Part shown: piece after piece, positions 45,544 through 54,622 of the stretch
Layout of the letters: each line of letters starts with the position of its first letter
Position numbering within the stretch: position 1 is the first letter of the stretch
Source: Ignavibacteria bacterium
GTDB lineage: Bacteria > Bacteroidota > Ignavibacteria > SZUA-365
Length of the DNA stretch: 64,000 nucleotides
Assembly: GCA_016720835.1 (NCBI GenBank)
Contig: JADKJW010000004.1
Coordinates: forward strand, 62,001-126,000
Direction of reading: 5' to 3'
Program-made: the position numbers and the translations under genes
The notes under the pieces: model-generated
Told to the model about the DNA's origin: nothing
What the model saw: only the letters and a program-made list of their open reading frames with translations
Databases searched by the model: none

Positions 45544-46461
45544 TCATGGCGCAACGAGAACACGCGCCGAGGCCGGATCAACACTGACGGAAAGGGCAAG
45601 AGCATCCTCGGCGATCAATTCTCCGTCTGCATGCACGGGCATCGGGGAGGATAATCGAATCCCGAACTCCTTTGAGCGAACGTACAACACTTCCGGTGCA
45701 TCGAGGTGCGCCCCCCGAAAGGTTTTCGGAAGTACGGACAACACGCGGAGAATGCCGACGTCGCGGACAAGGCACAAGTCGAGGATGCCGTCGTCCGGAA
45801 CCGCGAGAGGCGAGAGGATGAAGCCGCCGCCGCTCGTTGTGCCGTTACCCACCGTCGCGAGGAAAAGCGTCGTGTCTCTCGTGTCCCCGTCCGCAGTAAG
45901 CGATGCGCGGACGGAAGAAAAGCTGCGCAATTCCTGAAACACCGCGAGGAGGTAAGGAAGGACGCCCGCTCCGAATGCTTTGCGGGAAACCCGATATGCC
46001 ACGGCCGCATCGAATCCGATACCCATCGTGTTGATGAAACGGCGATGAATGCTCCTGCCGCTGCCTGTCTCGATTCGGATGAGAGCGGTATCCAAAAGAC
46101 GTTCGGTCCTCGCAGCAATGGATGCAACGCCCGCCTCGCTGTCACGCAGACCGAGCAATCGCGCAAAATCGTTGCCCGTTCCCGAGGGAATGACGCCGAG
46201 AACAATGTCCTTCCCCGCCGCGGCGTTGATGATTTCGTTGATGGTTCCATCGCCTCCAACCGCCACGACCGTCTCAACGGTTCCGTCGAATGCAGCCACG
46301 AGTTCCTGCGCATGCCCGCGCCTCTCCGTGAAATGCGGCGTGAACGCAATGCCTCGTCCCTCGAGAAGACGCAGGATGGCGTGAACGCGGGTCGCGGTCT
46401 TTCCGCCTGCGGAGTGCGGGTTGATGATGAGTTGTACCGGCTTGGCGATAGTGTGTTGCAT
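45544..46461 (-). CDS. Diacylglycerol-kinase-fold lipid kinase (YegS/BmrU-like)
   Basis: 305 residues from ATG 46461; ATG 46503 is also possible, and the frame runs on to 46740 inside the neighbour. It has the family's LIINPHSAGGKT start, the nucleotide-binding VAVGGDGTINEIINAA, IPSGTGNDFARLLG, and the later INTMGIGFDAAVAYRVSRK and VHADGELIAED motifs (PF00781 catalytic plus YegS C-terminal domain). Members phosphorylate diacylglycerol, sphingosine or related lipids at the inner membrane. It is convergent with the dehydrogenase-like gene 18 bases away and downstream of the O-antigen-ligase-like gene. Confidence 0.9.
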   Translation of the reverse strand: MQHTIAKPVQLIINPHSAGGKTATRVHAILRLLEGRGIAFTPHFTERRGHAQELVAAFDGTVETVVAVGGDGTINEIINAAAGKDIVLGVIPSGTGNDFARLLGLRDSEAGVASIAARTERLLDTALIRIETGSGRSIHRRFINTMGIGFDAAVAYRVSRKAFGAGVLPYLLAVFQELRSFSSVRASLTADGDTRDTTLFLATVGNGTTSGGGFILSPLAVPDDGILDLCLVRDVGILRVLSVLPKTFRGAHLDAPEVLYVRSKEFGIRLSSPMPVHADGELIAEDALALSVSVDPASARVLVAP

Positions 46462-46537
46462 TGTTCGTATCAACTCGTTGGTGATGTATCGTGTCTTCTG
46501 CATCGTCTCGATGCGGAATGCTTCGACGCCTGGATCT

Positions 46538-48550
46538 TCACCGGAGGCCGCGCCGCAGTTGCTCGGCGCGGTCTCGCGCCACGAAGTATCGCGACTTGTC
46601 ATACCAGCGAATTGCCAGAGGGATATCACCAATCTGCTCGGCGGTTCGGCCAGCCTGAAGGCAGCCATTTGCTCCCGGATCGCCATGCACGCACGATTCG
46701 CCGAATGCCGCGATCGCCTGTTTTGGATCTGAGGATGCAAGCAGGCTTCCGAGCCTGTACCACGACAGTCCGTCGTCGGTATCGTACTTCAGGCCGGCGC
46801 GGTAGAGCGCAATCGCTCTTGCGGTATCCGTTGCCGCCAGAATTCCGGCAAGCCAGAAGTGCGCCTCGGCGCTTGTCGCTTGCGCGGCCACGGCGCGCTC
46901 GGCGAGCACGCGCGAGTACGGCGCCCTGAGACGGAGCAGCGGAATATACCGCGCACTCCAGCCGACGAGTGCCGTCCATGCCGAATCCCTCCCCCGGACA
47001 TCATCAAGACGTTCGCAGACGAGTCCTTGCAGCCAGCCCACGCTCGGCGTCTGCCGGGCTGCACGTGCGGTGAGCGATCGCGCTTCCCGCAGTTCTTCCG
47101 GTGACACCATGAAGGCACGCGCAGCGACAACGGTCGCGTGTTGGGTGCGAAGGGCGCTGCGCACGGGTGCGAGAAACAACACGCCTCCGAGAGCGGCAAC
47201 GATGGCGACGGTTGCCGCGATTCTGCGCCGACGGCTCTGTGCCGCCCTCTCATCGCGGGTCTGCTGAGGAGCGATGCGGCAAAGTATGCCGAGAAACATC
47301 CACAAACCCACACCCGCGCGCGAGCCCAGTGAAACCGCGTCGAACAGATTGAAAAGCAGAAATCCCGTGAGCCCGGCGAACATGCCTATGCTCCAATACT
47401 CGAGCGGTCCCCGCAGTCGAACCGCCCTCCAACTCATGCGAAGCGCCGCTGCGATCAGGACCAGAAACACGACCGCGCCCGCGAAGCCGAAATCCAGGGC
47501 GCTCTGCAGATACAGATTATGCGCATCCGCGAGAACAACAGCGCCGTGGGACAGAGTCACCGGATACAGTTCTGGAAGTACCCGGCCAAATGCACCGAAA
47601 CCGAGTCCGGCAGGCAGGACATCCCGAAGCGCCAGCAGCCCGCGATCCCATATGACAAAGCGAAAGCTCAATACTGAATCGAACGTGAGTCCCGTATGCT
47701 TGCCGGCAAAGAGCAGGGAGTCGACCATGCGGCCGGAACCAATCGCGAAGACTGCCGCAAACAGGAGAACGAGTGTGACTCCTGCCGGAAGAAGCCCGCG
47801 ACGGCCCAGGAGCGCGAAGGTCAGAACTGTGGCAACACCGGCGGACATCAATCCGTCGCGCGACTGAGTCAACAATATTGCTGTGTAGAATACGAGGATC
47901 AGGACGTATCCGGTGACCGGAGATCGTTCTCCCTCTCGCTGTTCACGCGGAGAATGCAGCGCCCCGATACACCATGCCAGCGCAACCGGGGCGAAGAGTA
48001 CGAGCACGCCGGCAAGTTCGTTCGGATCTGCTCCCGCGGGAAGGCCAAGAATCGTCCCGAAGAGATTCGGCAGCATCTCCGCGATGCTTCCCGCAACGGG
48101 AAGTTTGGCTTCCGTCCGTATCGCGAGCAGCGCGAGAATCGCGGCGGCGGCAGCGCAAACTAGCAGCGCAAACGATAGCCGATCTCTGTGTATCGAAGCG
48201 CGCTCAGACTCCCGCACGCCGGCAAATGGCGCATTGACGATGCAAAAGAATGCCGACACGGACCACGCAAGGCTGCAGGACCGAATCCAGGATACAACCG
48301 GGAGAGCCGAAATGACGATCCCGACAGGGGCGAAGAAAAGGAGCAGGAGAAGCGCGGGACCGTTCAGCGGCGTGGAAACGGACCAGGATCCCGTTGCATG
48401 CTTCCTCAACACTCCGGGAAGGAGCAGCAGCGGCAAAGCGATCCACCGGGTCCAAGTGGGAAACGCCTCCGGCAGCAGCATGACTGGCGCGAGAACGAGC
48501 AGAAGTCCCGCTTCGAAAACTGGCGATGCGGATCGATGGAGGAATGTCAT
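46538..48550 (-). CDS. O-antigen ligase/polymerase-like membrane protein with C-terminal TPR region
   Basis: 670 residues from ATG 48550; the open frame reaches 48667 but crosses a perfect palindrome. About 11 membrane helices fill residues 1-450, with the Wzy_C/WaaL signature ADAHNLYLQSALDFGFAGAVVFL near 340-365 and a preceding loop containing SFRFVIWDRGLLAL. The last 190 residues are soluble and TPR-like (AEAHFWLAGILAATDTARAIALYRAGL, KQAIAAF). This architecture is usual for O-antigen ligase-like proteins of Bacteroidota, which attach or polymerise surface polysaccharide at the periplasmic face. Confidence 0.82.
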   Translation of the reverse strand: MTFLHRSASPVFEAGLLLVLAPVMLLPEAFPTWTRWIALPLLLLPGVLRKHATGSWSVSTPLNGPALLLLLFFAPVGIVISALPVVSWIRSCSLAWSVSAFFCIVNAPFAGVRESERASIHRDRLSFALLVCAAAAAILALLAIRTEAKLPVAGSIAEMLPNLFGTILGLPAGADPNELAGVLVLFAPVALAWCIGALHSPREQREGERSPVTGYVLILVFYTAILLTQSRDGLMSAGVATVLTFALLGRRGLLPAGVTLVLLFAAVFAIGSGRMVDSLLFAGKHTGLTFDSVLSFRFVIWDRGLLALRDVLPAGLGFGAFGRVLPELYPVTLSHGAVVLADAHNLYLQSALDFGFAGAVVFLVLIAAALRMSWRAVRLRGPLEYWSIGMFAGLTGFLLFNLFDAVSLGSRAGVGLWMFLGILCRIAPQQTRDERAAQSRRRRIAATVAIVAALGGVLFLAPVRSALRTQHATVVAARAFMVSPEELREARSLTARAARQTPSVGWLQGLVCERLDDVRGRDSAWTALVGWSARYIPLLRLRAPYSRVLAERAVAAQATSAEAHFWLAGILAATDTARAIALYRAGLKYDTDDGLSWYRLGSLLASSDPKQAIAAFGESCVHGDPGANGCLQAGRTAEQIGDIPLAIRWYDKSRYFVARDRAEQLRRGLR

Positions 48551-48634
48551 CGTGAATGGTCCATGGGGCAACGAAACTACGCATAAACAGGTCAATGACA
48601 CAACGCGGAAAGGCCCATGAGCCACGGAGAACGG

Positions 48635-48662
48635 CAACGGTCCGGCACGTGCCGGACCGTTG
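48635..48662. repeat. Perfect 28-bp palindrome
   Basis: CAACGGTCCGGCAC followed directly by its reverse complement. As RNA it would form a 12-bp stem with an ACGT loop. It lies 30 bases after the M16 gene's stop and 85 bases before the ATG of the O-antigen-ligase-like gene, both on the - strand. No T run follows on either side, so it is either an atypical terminator or a binding site for a dimeric regulator. Confidence 0.8.
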
Positions 48663-48691
48663 ATCATCGCGCAGAAAGCATCCCGGCCGCT

Positions 48692-50167
48692 TTACTTCGG
48701 CGGATCTCCAAGGATGTCGGTGATGCTCATGATCTTCATATCGCCGAGATTCAGACCGCGTATGCCGTCTTCAATAACCTTGCGGTCGCCCACAACAACG
48801 ATCACGATATTCTCGGGATCGATATACTTCTTCGCGACGCGGTGCACGTCTTCCTTTGTCACGGAAAGGATCCGCGAGATGAAGGAATTGAAATGCGTCT
48901 CGGGCAGATTGTACTGCACGAGCTCTTCCAGCTCGCCCGCGATATCACTGACCGTTTGGAAGTTCTGCGGATATCCGTACGCGACATAGTTTTTCGCGCG
49001 CGCGAGTTCCTCGTCGCTCACTGGCGTGATGATGGCCTTCATCTCGTTCATGAATTCCGCGAGCGCCTTGTCCGTCACACCGGTCTGTACGGCCGAAGCC
49101 GCGGTGAAGGGTCCCGGATGCACACGGAAAGCGAATGAGGAGGTCGCTCCGTAGGTGTACCCGTGCTTCTCTCTCAAATTCTGGTTGAGCCGTGATGAAA
49201 ACGAGCCCCCCAGGATGGTGTTCATGACGACAAGCGCCTCGTAATCCTTCGTCGTGCGCTCGACACCGATGCGGCCGATGCGGATTTCCGACTGCGGCGC
49301 TCCCGGTTTGTCCACCAGGATGATGGTGCGCTTCCCGACTTGCGCGGCCGTTTGAAACGGGGTCTTCGCACTGGTTCCCGCCTTCCACGATCCGAGAGCG
49401 GATTCCAGCTTGGGGAGAATTTCCGCGAGAGTCACGTCGCCGGCAACAAGAAGCGTTGCGTTCGCCGCATGGAAACGCGCTCGGTAGAACGATGCGATAT
49501 CGGCGACCTTCATGGCGAGCAGCGACTTTTCGTTCCCTGTCGTGGGCCTCCCGTACGGTGAGCGTTCCCCGTACAGGAGCTTGGGGAGTGCAATGGACGC
49601 AATGCTCCGTGGTTGATCGTGCCATTGCTTCATGGCCGTCAGACGGTCCTTCCGCAGACGGTCAAGCTCTTCCGCCGGGAAGGTGGGTTTCGTTGCAATG
49701 TCCCTGAACAGCGCAAGAGCATCTTCAAATTTCGAGAGCGGTGTGAACAGCGACACCGTTGTGGAGTGAAATCCCGAGGACACGCCGATGCGCGCGCCGA
49801 GAAAATCCATCGCGTCGGCCAGCTGCAGGCTGTTTCTATCCCCTGCACCCTCCGTCATCATCGCGGCAGTCATGCTGGCGAGGCCGGGGAGCGCGGTCGG
49901 CTCATCCACCGTTCCCGCGTTGATCAGCAGACGCATGTCGAGCAGCGGGACACCGTGTTTTTCCATCAGGACGACGGAAAGCCCGTTGGAGAGCTTCGCG
50001 GTCTGGATCGGCGGGACCTTCAGCACAGGCGGCGGCCCGAGTGGCGGAGGAGCGCTGCGATCTGCTGTTTGCGATTGGGCGATCATGCCCGAAACGGAGA
50101 GAAGAAGGAACAGCACAGTGAGTGCGCGAACAGGAAAAGATGCCAGGAAACGAATGCGGTCGGTCAT
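48692..50167 (-). CDS. M16-family peptidase-like protein, non-catalytic partner
   Basis: 491 residues with a signal peptide (ALTVLFLLLSVSGMIAQ) and the M16 fold in two halves (TAKLSNGLSVVLMEKHGVPLLDMRLLINAG; YEALVVMNTILGGSFSSRLNQNLREKHGYTYGA). Where active M16 enzymes have HxxEH this protein has ALPGLASMTAAMM, so the zinc site is absent. The substrate-side motif R..YTYGA is kept. It starts two bases after the stop of an M16 gene with an intact HLFEH site. Such active/inactive pairs form heterodimeric processing peptidases; periplasmic location is expected. Confidence 0.9.
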   Translation of the reverse strand: MTDRIRFLASFPVRALTVLFLLLSVSGMIAQSQTADRSAPPPLGPPPVLKVPPIQTAKLSNGLSVVLMEKHGVPLLDMRLLINAGTVDEPTALPGLASMTAAMMTEGAGDRNSLQLADAMDFLGARIGVSSGFHSTTVSLFTPLSKFEDALALFRDIATKPTFPAEELDRLRKDRLTAMKQWHDQPRSIASIALPKLLYGERSPYGRPTTGNEKSLLAMKVADIASFYRARFHAANATLLVAGDVTLAEILPKLESALGSWKAGTSAKTPFQTAAQVGKRTIILVDKPGAPQSEIRIGRIGVERTTKDYEALVVMNTILGGSFSSRLNQNLREKHGYTYGATSSFAFRVHPGPFTAASAVQTGVTDKALAEFMNEMKAIITPVSDEELARAKNYVAYGYPQNFQTVSDIAGELEELVQYNLPETHFNSFISRILSVTKEDVHRVAKKYIDPENIVIVVVGDRKVIEDGIRGLNLGDMKIMSITDILGDPPK

Positions 50168-50169
50168 GA

Positions 50170-51534
50170 TTACTTCCCTCCTTTCTTTTCTGCCGCAAGT
50201 TCTGTTTTTCCTTCAGGCACGACGCTCAGGACAACCCGCGCATCATCGCGGAGATACGTCTGCGCAACGGTGCTGATATCCTTGGGATCGAGAGAGCGAT
50301 AGCGCGAAAGGTCCTCGTTGAAAAAGTCTGGATTTCCTGTTCGGAGGAAATAATTGTTGAGCAGATCCGCTTTCCCGCCGAATCCTCCGACACGCTCGAG
50401 CCGGGAAAGAAAACTCGCTTCGTATTGATTGACGGCGCGCTGAAGTTCCCGCGCAGCCGGAGTCTCCGTTTTGATGCGATGCAGTTCCTGTTGAATGGCC
50501 GTTTCCAGCTCTGTCAGCGTATGTCCGCTTCGCGCGGTTGCGGTGATCGAGAAGTCGGAGGACAATCCGCGGGACGACTGCACCGCCGACACATCCTGCG
50601 CGATTTGCAATTCGTATACGAGCCTCTTGTACAGTCGCGAATTCTTTCCGCCGGTCAGGATGCTCGAGAGGACGTCGAGCTCGGCGTCGCCCGGGGTGAA
50701 AATTGCCGGAGTCAGCCAGGCCATGGTCAGTTGCGGCAATTGCACTTTGTCCTCGATCACGAGGCGCTTCTCCTCCAACAGGAATGGCGTCGGTGCATCG
50801 ATCGGCGGCAGGCGTTTTCCGGCGGGGATGCCTCCGAACCATTTCTCAACCAGGGTGCGCACCTTCTCCGGATCGATGTCGCCGGCAATGACGAGACTGG
50901 CGTTGTTCGGCACATAGTACTGGCGGAAGAATTCGACTACGTCATCGAAGCTTGCCGCGGATAAATCCGCCATCGAGCCGATCGTCGGCCAGTGATACGG
51001 GTGACTGGCAGAGTACAGGTTCTCGCTCAACACGATGGAAGCCATGCCGTAGGGGCGATTCTCGTACGACTGCCGCCGCTCGTTTTTCACGACATCGCGC
51101 TGGGCGTCGACCTTCTCCGGAGACATCGCGTCAACCAGATGACCCATTCGATCCGAGTCGAGAAAAAGCGCGAGCTCCACGGCGTTGCTCGGAACGTTCT
51201 CGTAATAGTTCGTGCGGTCCTCGTTTGTCGAACCGTTGTTGTCTCCTCCGGCTGCTTCAAGCCATTCGTCGAATTTTCCGACGGGAACATTCTTCGATCC
51301 CATGAACATGAGATGCTCGAACAGATGGGCGAATCCTGTTCGCCCCGGCTTCTCACGTCCGGATCCGACGTTGTAATACATGTTGACACTCACCGTCGGC
51401 GTGGAGTGGTCCTCATGGAGGATCACCTGCAAACCGTTCGGAAGCACCGTTCGGGAATATGGCACCGAGAGGCGCAACTCCTGCGCGCCTGCCGTCACCA
51501 CGCACAGAAACATCACGATGAAGATCCGTTTCAT
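50170..51534 (-). CDS. M16-family zinc peptidase, catalytic subunit
   Basis: 454 residues from ATG 51534, with GAGGAGA upstream and a signal peptide (IFIVMFLCVVTAGAQE). The inverted zinc motif HLFEH is at residues 70-74 (GFAHLFEHLMFMGS), with the third ligand Glu in the VKNERRQSYENRPYG segment about 75 residues later. The C-terminal half is the inactive M16_C domain (TMAWLTPAIFTPGDAELDVLSSIL). Length fits a half-size (450-residue) M16B enzyme needing a partner, which is the adjacent non-catalytic gene two bases downstream. It likely degrades or processes peptides in the periplasm. Confidence 0.93.
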   Translation of the reverse strand: MKRIFIVMFLCVVTAGAQELRLSVPYSRTVLPNGLQVILHEDHSTPTVSVNMYYNVGSGREKPGRTGFAHLFEHLMFMGSKNVPVGKFDEWLEAAGGDNNGSTNEDRTNYYENVPSNAVELALFLDSDRMGHLVDAMSPEKVDAQRDVVKNERRQSYENRPYGMASIVLSENLYSASHPYHWPTIGSMADLSAASFDDVVEFFRQYYVPNNASLVIAGDIDPEKVRTLVEKWFGGIPAGKRLPPIDAPTPFLLEEKRLVIEDKVQLPQLTMAWLTPAIFTPGDAELDVLSSILTGGKNSRLYKRLVYELQIAQDVSAVQSSRGLSSDFSITATARSGHTLTELETAIQQELHRIKTETPAARELQRAVNQYEASFLSRLERVGGFGGKADLLNNYFLRTGNPDFFNEDLSRYRSLDPKDISTVAQTYLRDDARVVLSVVPEGKTELAAEKKGGK

Positions 51535-51624
51535 GGCATCGAGTCTCCTCAAATGAAGTGTATGGAAAATCCCTGAAGGGCTGAAGCGGGGTGTCCCGAG
51601 AACTCGGCGACGCCGCAATACGAT

Positions 51625-53763
51625 CTACTCATCGATCCGTACGGAGAGTAACCTGTCGCCGATTTCCAATCGGTCCACAACATCCATTCCGTCGGTGACC
51701 ATGCCGAACAGCGTATAGCGGCCATCGAGATGCAGTGCGGAGGTGTGCATGACAAAGAACTGCGAACCCTCGGTATCCTTCCCGGCTGAAGCCATGCCGA
51801 CAGCGCCTCGCACGTAGCTGCGCCGGGAGAATTCGGACCGGAGGGTGAACGGCGGACCGCCGCTCCCGTCACCATGCGGATCGCCGCCTTGCACGACAAA
51901 ATTGGGAACGACACGATGAAAAATGAGCCCGTCATAGAATCTCTTTCGCGCGAGCTGTACAAACGCCTCGACGGTGAACGGGGCGTCCTGATACAACAAC
52001 TCGAAACGGAACAGACCCCGGTTTGTGGTCACCGTTGCGACAGGATTCCTCTTCAGCGATGCGAGAAAGGTCCAGTCATGCACTGCGACGGTTTCCCGTC
52101 CTCCCGCTGCGGGAACGGCCAATCCGTATCGCGTGAATGCCGCCGCCGCAGCCGCGCGCACTCCGGCGTTGTCGTCGCCGAGATACGCACGCAGCGGCTG
52201 CACCGACGCGCTGTCCGCCAACGCCGCTATCGCTCGAATCAAGGCGATGACCGTCTCGACATTGTCCTTCGAAGAGAATGATGACAGCGCCTCGAACAGT
52301 GGAGCAATGTATTCCGGCGACGCAAACGACGAGTCGCTCCATGCCTCGGCAAGCAACTGAACTGCGGTGGAGTTCCGCGCGTCCGCGCTCTGAATGCGCA
52401 TGGCGCGCAATGTGCCCTCGCGGAATGTGCTGTCTGCGGCGCTGTCCTTTGCCGTCAGCGGGACAGGCCGAAGCAATCGCCAGCACGCGATCCATGCTTC
52501 GGTCGCGGCGGAGGCTCTGGGACCATCCGCACTGACCAGGAACGGCGACAACCAGTCAACAACGAACTGTTGCGTGCGCTTTTCCTTCGCCGACATGATC
52601 CCGAGAGCCTGAAGAACGGCCGGTGGCGGCGTGGAGTCGTTTCGCCATCGGCGTATCGTGATGAGCGCGAAGTCAGGGGATATGGATGCGAGAGCGCGGA
52701 TTGCATCGTCCCGCAGATCCTCCGAAGAGCACGTATCGATCGATTTTTTCAGAGCGATGGACATGCGCTGATCGGCGCTCGGAAGTGTTGCCGCGGCCTG
52801 CAAAGCCGATTTGGCGGTCTGATAATCCGCATTCTTCATCGCCACCGCAAGAACATGGATTACCTGTCTGCGAAGCTCGGGCTTCACCGCCAGCGATGCC
52901 GCCGCGCGAATGGCCTGCACCCTCACCCGCCTGTCGGTATCGTTGACCATCGCGAATATCAGAGGACCCGTCTCCGCATGTTTGATTTTTGCTGCCAGGG
53001 CGGCGGCATACATGCGGAGCACGGGCGAAGGAGAAGCTGCCGCGTCCATGACCAACGCGGAATGCGGTGTCAACAGAGCCTCATCTCCAATCCTCATCAT
53101 CGCGAACAAGGCATGCTCCTGGCCGGTGCCGCCAGCATCCTTCCGGCCGAGGGCTGAAAATATGGCGGCAACCCTTTCGGTACCCGCTGCGGACCGGATC
53201 GAACGTACCGCGAAACGAGCTATCGCGAGCGCCTGCGCGGACATCAGGACAGGGTCCGCTGGATTCATCGCGGCGATGGAATCCAGTGCGCTGGCCGAGC
53301 CGAACCGACCGATTGCGTCAAGCAATTCCGCGGAGACCCGTGTGTCGTTTTCGCGCGACAGGAAATCGAGCGCGGCCGATTCACGGAGAAGAGCCGAGGG
53401 TGAAAATCGCAAGGTCTGACCCAGGGCGCGCGCGGCTGCAATCCGAAGCTGCGGCTTGGGCGATGCGAGTATCGACAAGATTGTCTGCAGCGCCGCTTCA
53501 TCCTGGACACTGGAGAGCACGCGGAGAACGTGCGCATCTGTCATCTCGTTGCGTCCCGCGAGAGCGAGCACCGCAGCAGTGTTGCGCCTGTCGCCCGCTT
53601 CGGTGACAGCACGCACATCCGGAACCGCAAAGGGATTTTGTGCGTGCACACTCAGCCACGTCGACAGCAGGAAAATGATGAAATGCGTCAGGATATGCGG
53701 TATGGATTCCGTGCGGAGTGGACCGCGCAAGCGGCCCTGGAGGGAAGCGGGTGTTCTGTTCAC
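51625..53763 (-). CDS. HEAT-repeat protein fused to a cyclophilin-type peptidyl-prolyl isomerase
   Basis: 712 residues starting at GTG 53763, the only possible start in frame. A signal segment (ILTHFIIFLLSTWLSVHAQ) is followed by about 500 residues of HEAT-like helical repeats (PQLRIAAARALGQTL, RVRVQAIRAAASLA, DNAGVRAAAAAAF) and a C-terminal cyclophilin of about 155 residues (TTNRGLFRFELLYQDAPFTVE, YDGLIFHRVVPNFVVQGGDP, GSQFFVMHTSALHLDGRYTLFG). Active-site residues are recognisable (FHRV, QGGDP, SQFF). Exported foldase with a scaffold for clients or partners. It lies 90 bases upstream of the M16 pair on the same strand and may be co-transcribed with it. Confidence 0.9.
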   Translation of the reverse strand: MNRTPASLQGRLRGPLRTESIPHILTHFIIFLLSTWLSVHAQNPFAVPDVRAVTEAGDRRNTAAVLALAGRNEMTDAHVLRVLSSVQDEAALQTILSILASPKPQLRIAAARALGQTLRFSPSALLRESAALDFLSRENDTRVSAELLDAIGRFGSASALDSIAAMNPADPVLMSAQALAIARFAVRSIRSAAGTERVAAIFSALGRKDAGGTGQEHALFAMMRIGDEALLTPHSALVMDAAASPSPVLRMYAAALAAKIKHAETGPLIFAMVNDTDRRVRVQAIRAAASLAVKPELRRQVIHVLAVAMKNADYQTAKSALQAAATLPSADQRMSIALKKSIDTCSSEDLRDDAIRALASISPDFALITIRRWRNDSTPPPAVLQALGIMSAKEKRTQQFVVDWLSPFLVSADGPRASAATEAWIACWRLLRPVPLTAKDSAADSTFREGTLRAMRIQSADARNSTAVQLLAEAWSDSSFASPEYIAPLFEALSSFSSKDNVETVIALIRAIAALADSASVQPLRAYLGDDNAGVRAAAAAAFTRYGLAVPAAGGRETVAVHDWTFLASLKRNPVATVTTNRGLFRFELLYQDAPFTVEAFVQLARKRFYDGLIFHRVVPNFVVQGGDPHGDGSGGPPFTLRSEFSRRSYVRGAVGMASAGKDTEGSQFFVMHTSALHLDGRYTLFGMVTDGMDVVDRLEIGDRLLSVRIDE

Positions 53764-53894
53764 AGGGGGTAAAAGGCTTCATACGATGTGAGGAACGACG
53801 AGTTTCATATTCATCGAAATTTGAACAATATACGGCTTCCAGGAACCGATCAGTCGAGATTCTCGGTTGTGGATGATAATCCATCCCTTTCACC

Positions 53895-53928
53895 TTTTGA
53901 TAGTGATGGACGAAATAGTGTAATTTTG
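53895..53928 (+). promoter_or_regulatory. Candidate promoter, TTTTG-N21-TAATTTTG
   Basis: TTTTG at 53895-53899 and a perfect TAnnTTTG box at 53921-53928, 21 bases apart, lie 58 bases before the PAS protein gene at 53987. The -7 box is identical to the one at 43783-43790. Confidence 0.5.
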
Positions 53929-53986
53929 AAAATGCGATTCGCTTTGTCGCATCTTCATTGTCGGTTTTCAGGAACAACACGGATAC

Positions 53987-54622
53987 ATGAAAAACACCAC
54001 GCTGACGAAAAAGGAACTCATCGAGGAGATGGAACGTCTTCAGCGGATAAGCGACAATCTCCGCATGACGAACCAGGATTTGGAACTTCTTCTTGCAGAG
54101 AAGTCATCCGCCTTGGAAAAGCTCAAGCGTGAGCTTGAGGACCGGCTGGCAGCCCAAATTCGCATGGAATCCGCATGTCGCCTGAATGCAGAAAAATATT
54201 TGACTCTGATCTCGAATATTCCGGGAGTGGTCTATCGTTGCGCAAATGATGCCGCATGGACCATGCAGTTCATTTCCTCGACGATTGAGGAAATAAGCGG
54301 ATATCCCGCTTCGGATTTTCTGGACAATGCAGTTCGCACGTATTCCAGCATTATTCACGGCGACGATGTCATGCTCGTCGTCAACGCTGTGCAAAATGGA
54401 CTTGTCGCCCGAAAGCCATACGTGGTCGAGTACCGGATCAAGCATCAGGATGGTTCGGTCCGCTGGGTGTATGAAAAAGGGCGGGGATTGTTCGATAAGG
54501 GTGGTGAGTTTCTCTGGCTTGATGGAGTCATTTTCGATATTTCAGATCGAATCCCTGCCACGGATGACCACCAATGGCGCATCAGCGATGAGGGCTGGCA
54601 GACCCGACGAAGCGACGGATGA
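53987..54622 (+). CDS. PAS-domain protein without output domain
   Basis: 211 residues: an N-terminal coiled coil (about 1-60; KKELIEEMERLQRISDNLRM and on), then one PAS_3-type domain with a PAC motif (about 75-190; ISNIPGVVYRCANDAAWTMQFIS, VEYRIKHQDGSVRWVYEKGRG, GVIFDISDR). In most proteins this PAS/PAC unit is followed by a kinase or GGDEF domain, but here the frame ends after a 20-residue tail. The 3' end overlaps the convergent propeller-sensor gene by 41 bases. It could be a small soluble signalling protein or the surviving front part of a kinase. It has its own candidate promoter. Confidence 0.75.
   Translation: MKNTTLTKKELIEEMERLQRISDNLRMTNQDLELLLAEKSSALEKLKRELEDRLAAQIRMESACRLNAEKYLTLISNIPGVVYRCANDAAWTMQFISSTIEEISGYPASDFLDNAVRTYSSIIHGDDVMLVVNAVQNGLVARKPYVVEYRIKHQDGSVRWVYEKGRGLFDKGGEFLWLDGVIFDISDRIPATDDHQWRISDEGWQTRRSDG

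Noticed and set aside
48551..48667. Upstream extension of the O-antigen-ligase-like protein
   Set aside because: The extra 39 codons cross the perfect palindrome and have no family similarity; the ATG at 48550 starts just before the first membrane helix.
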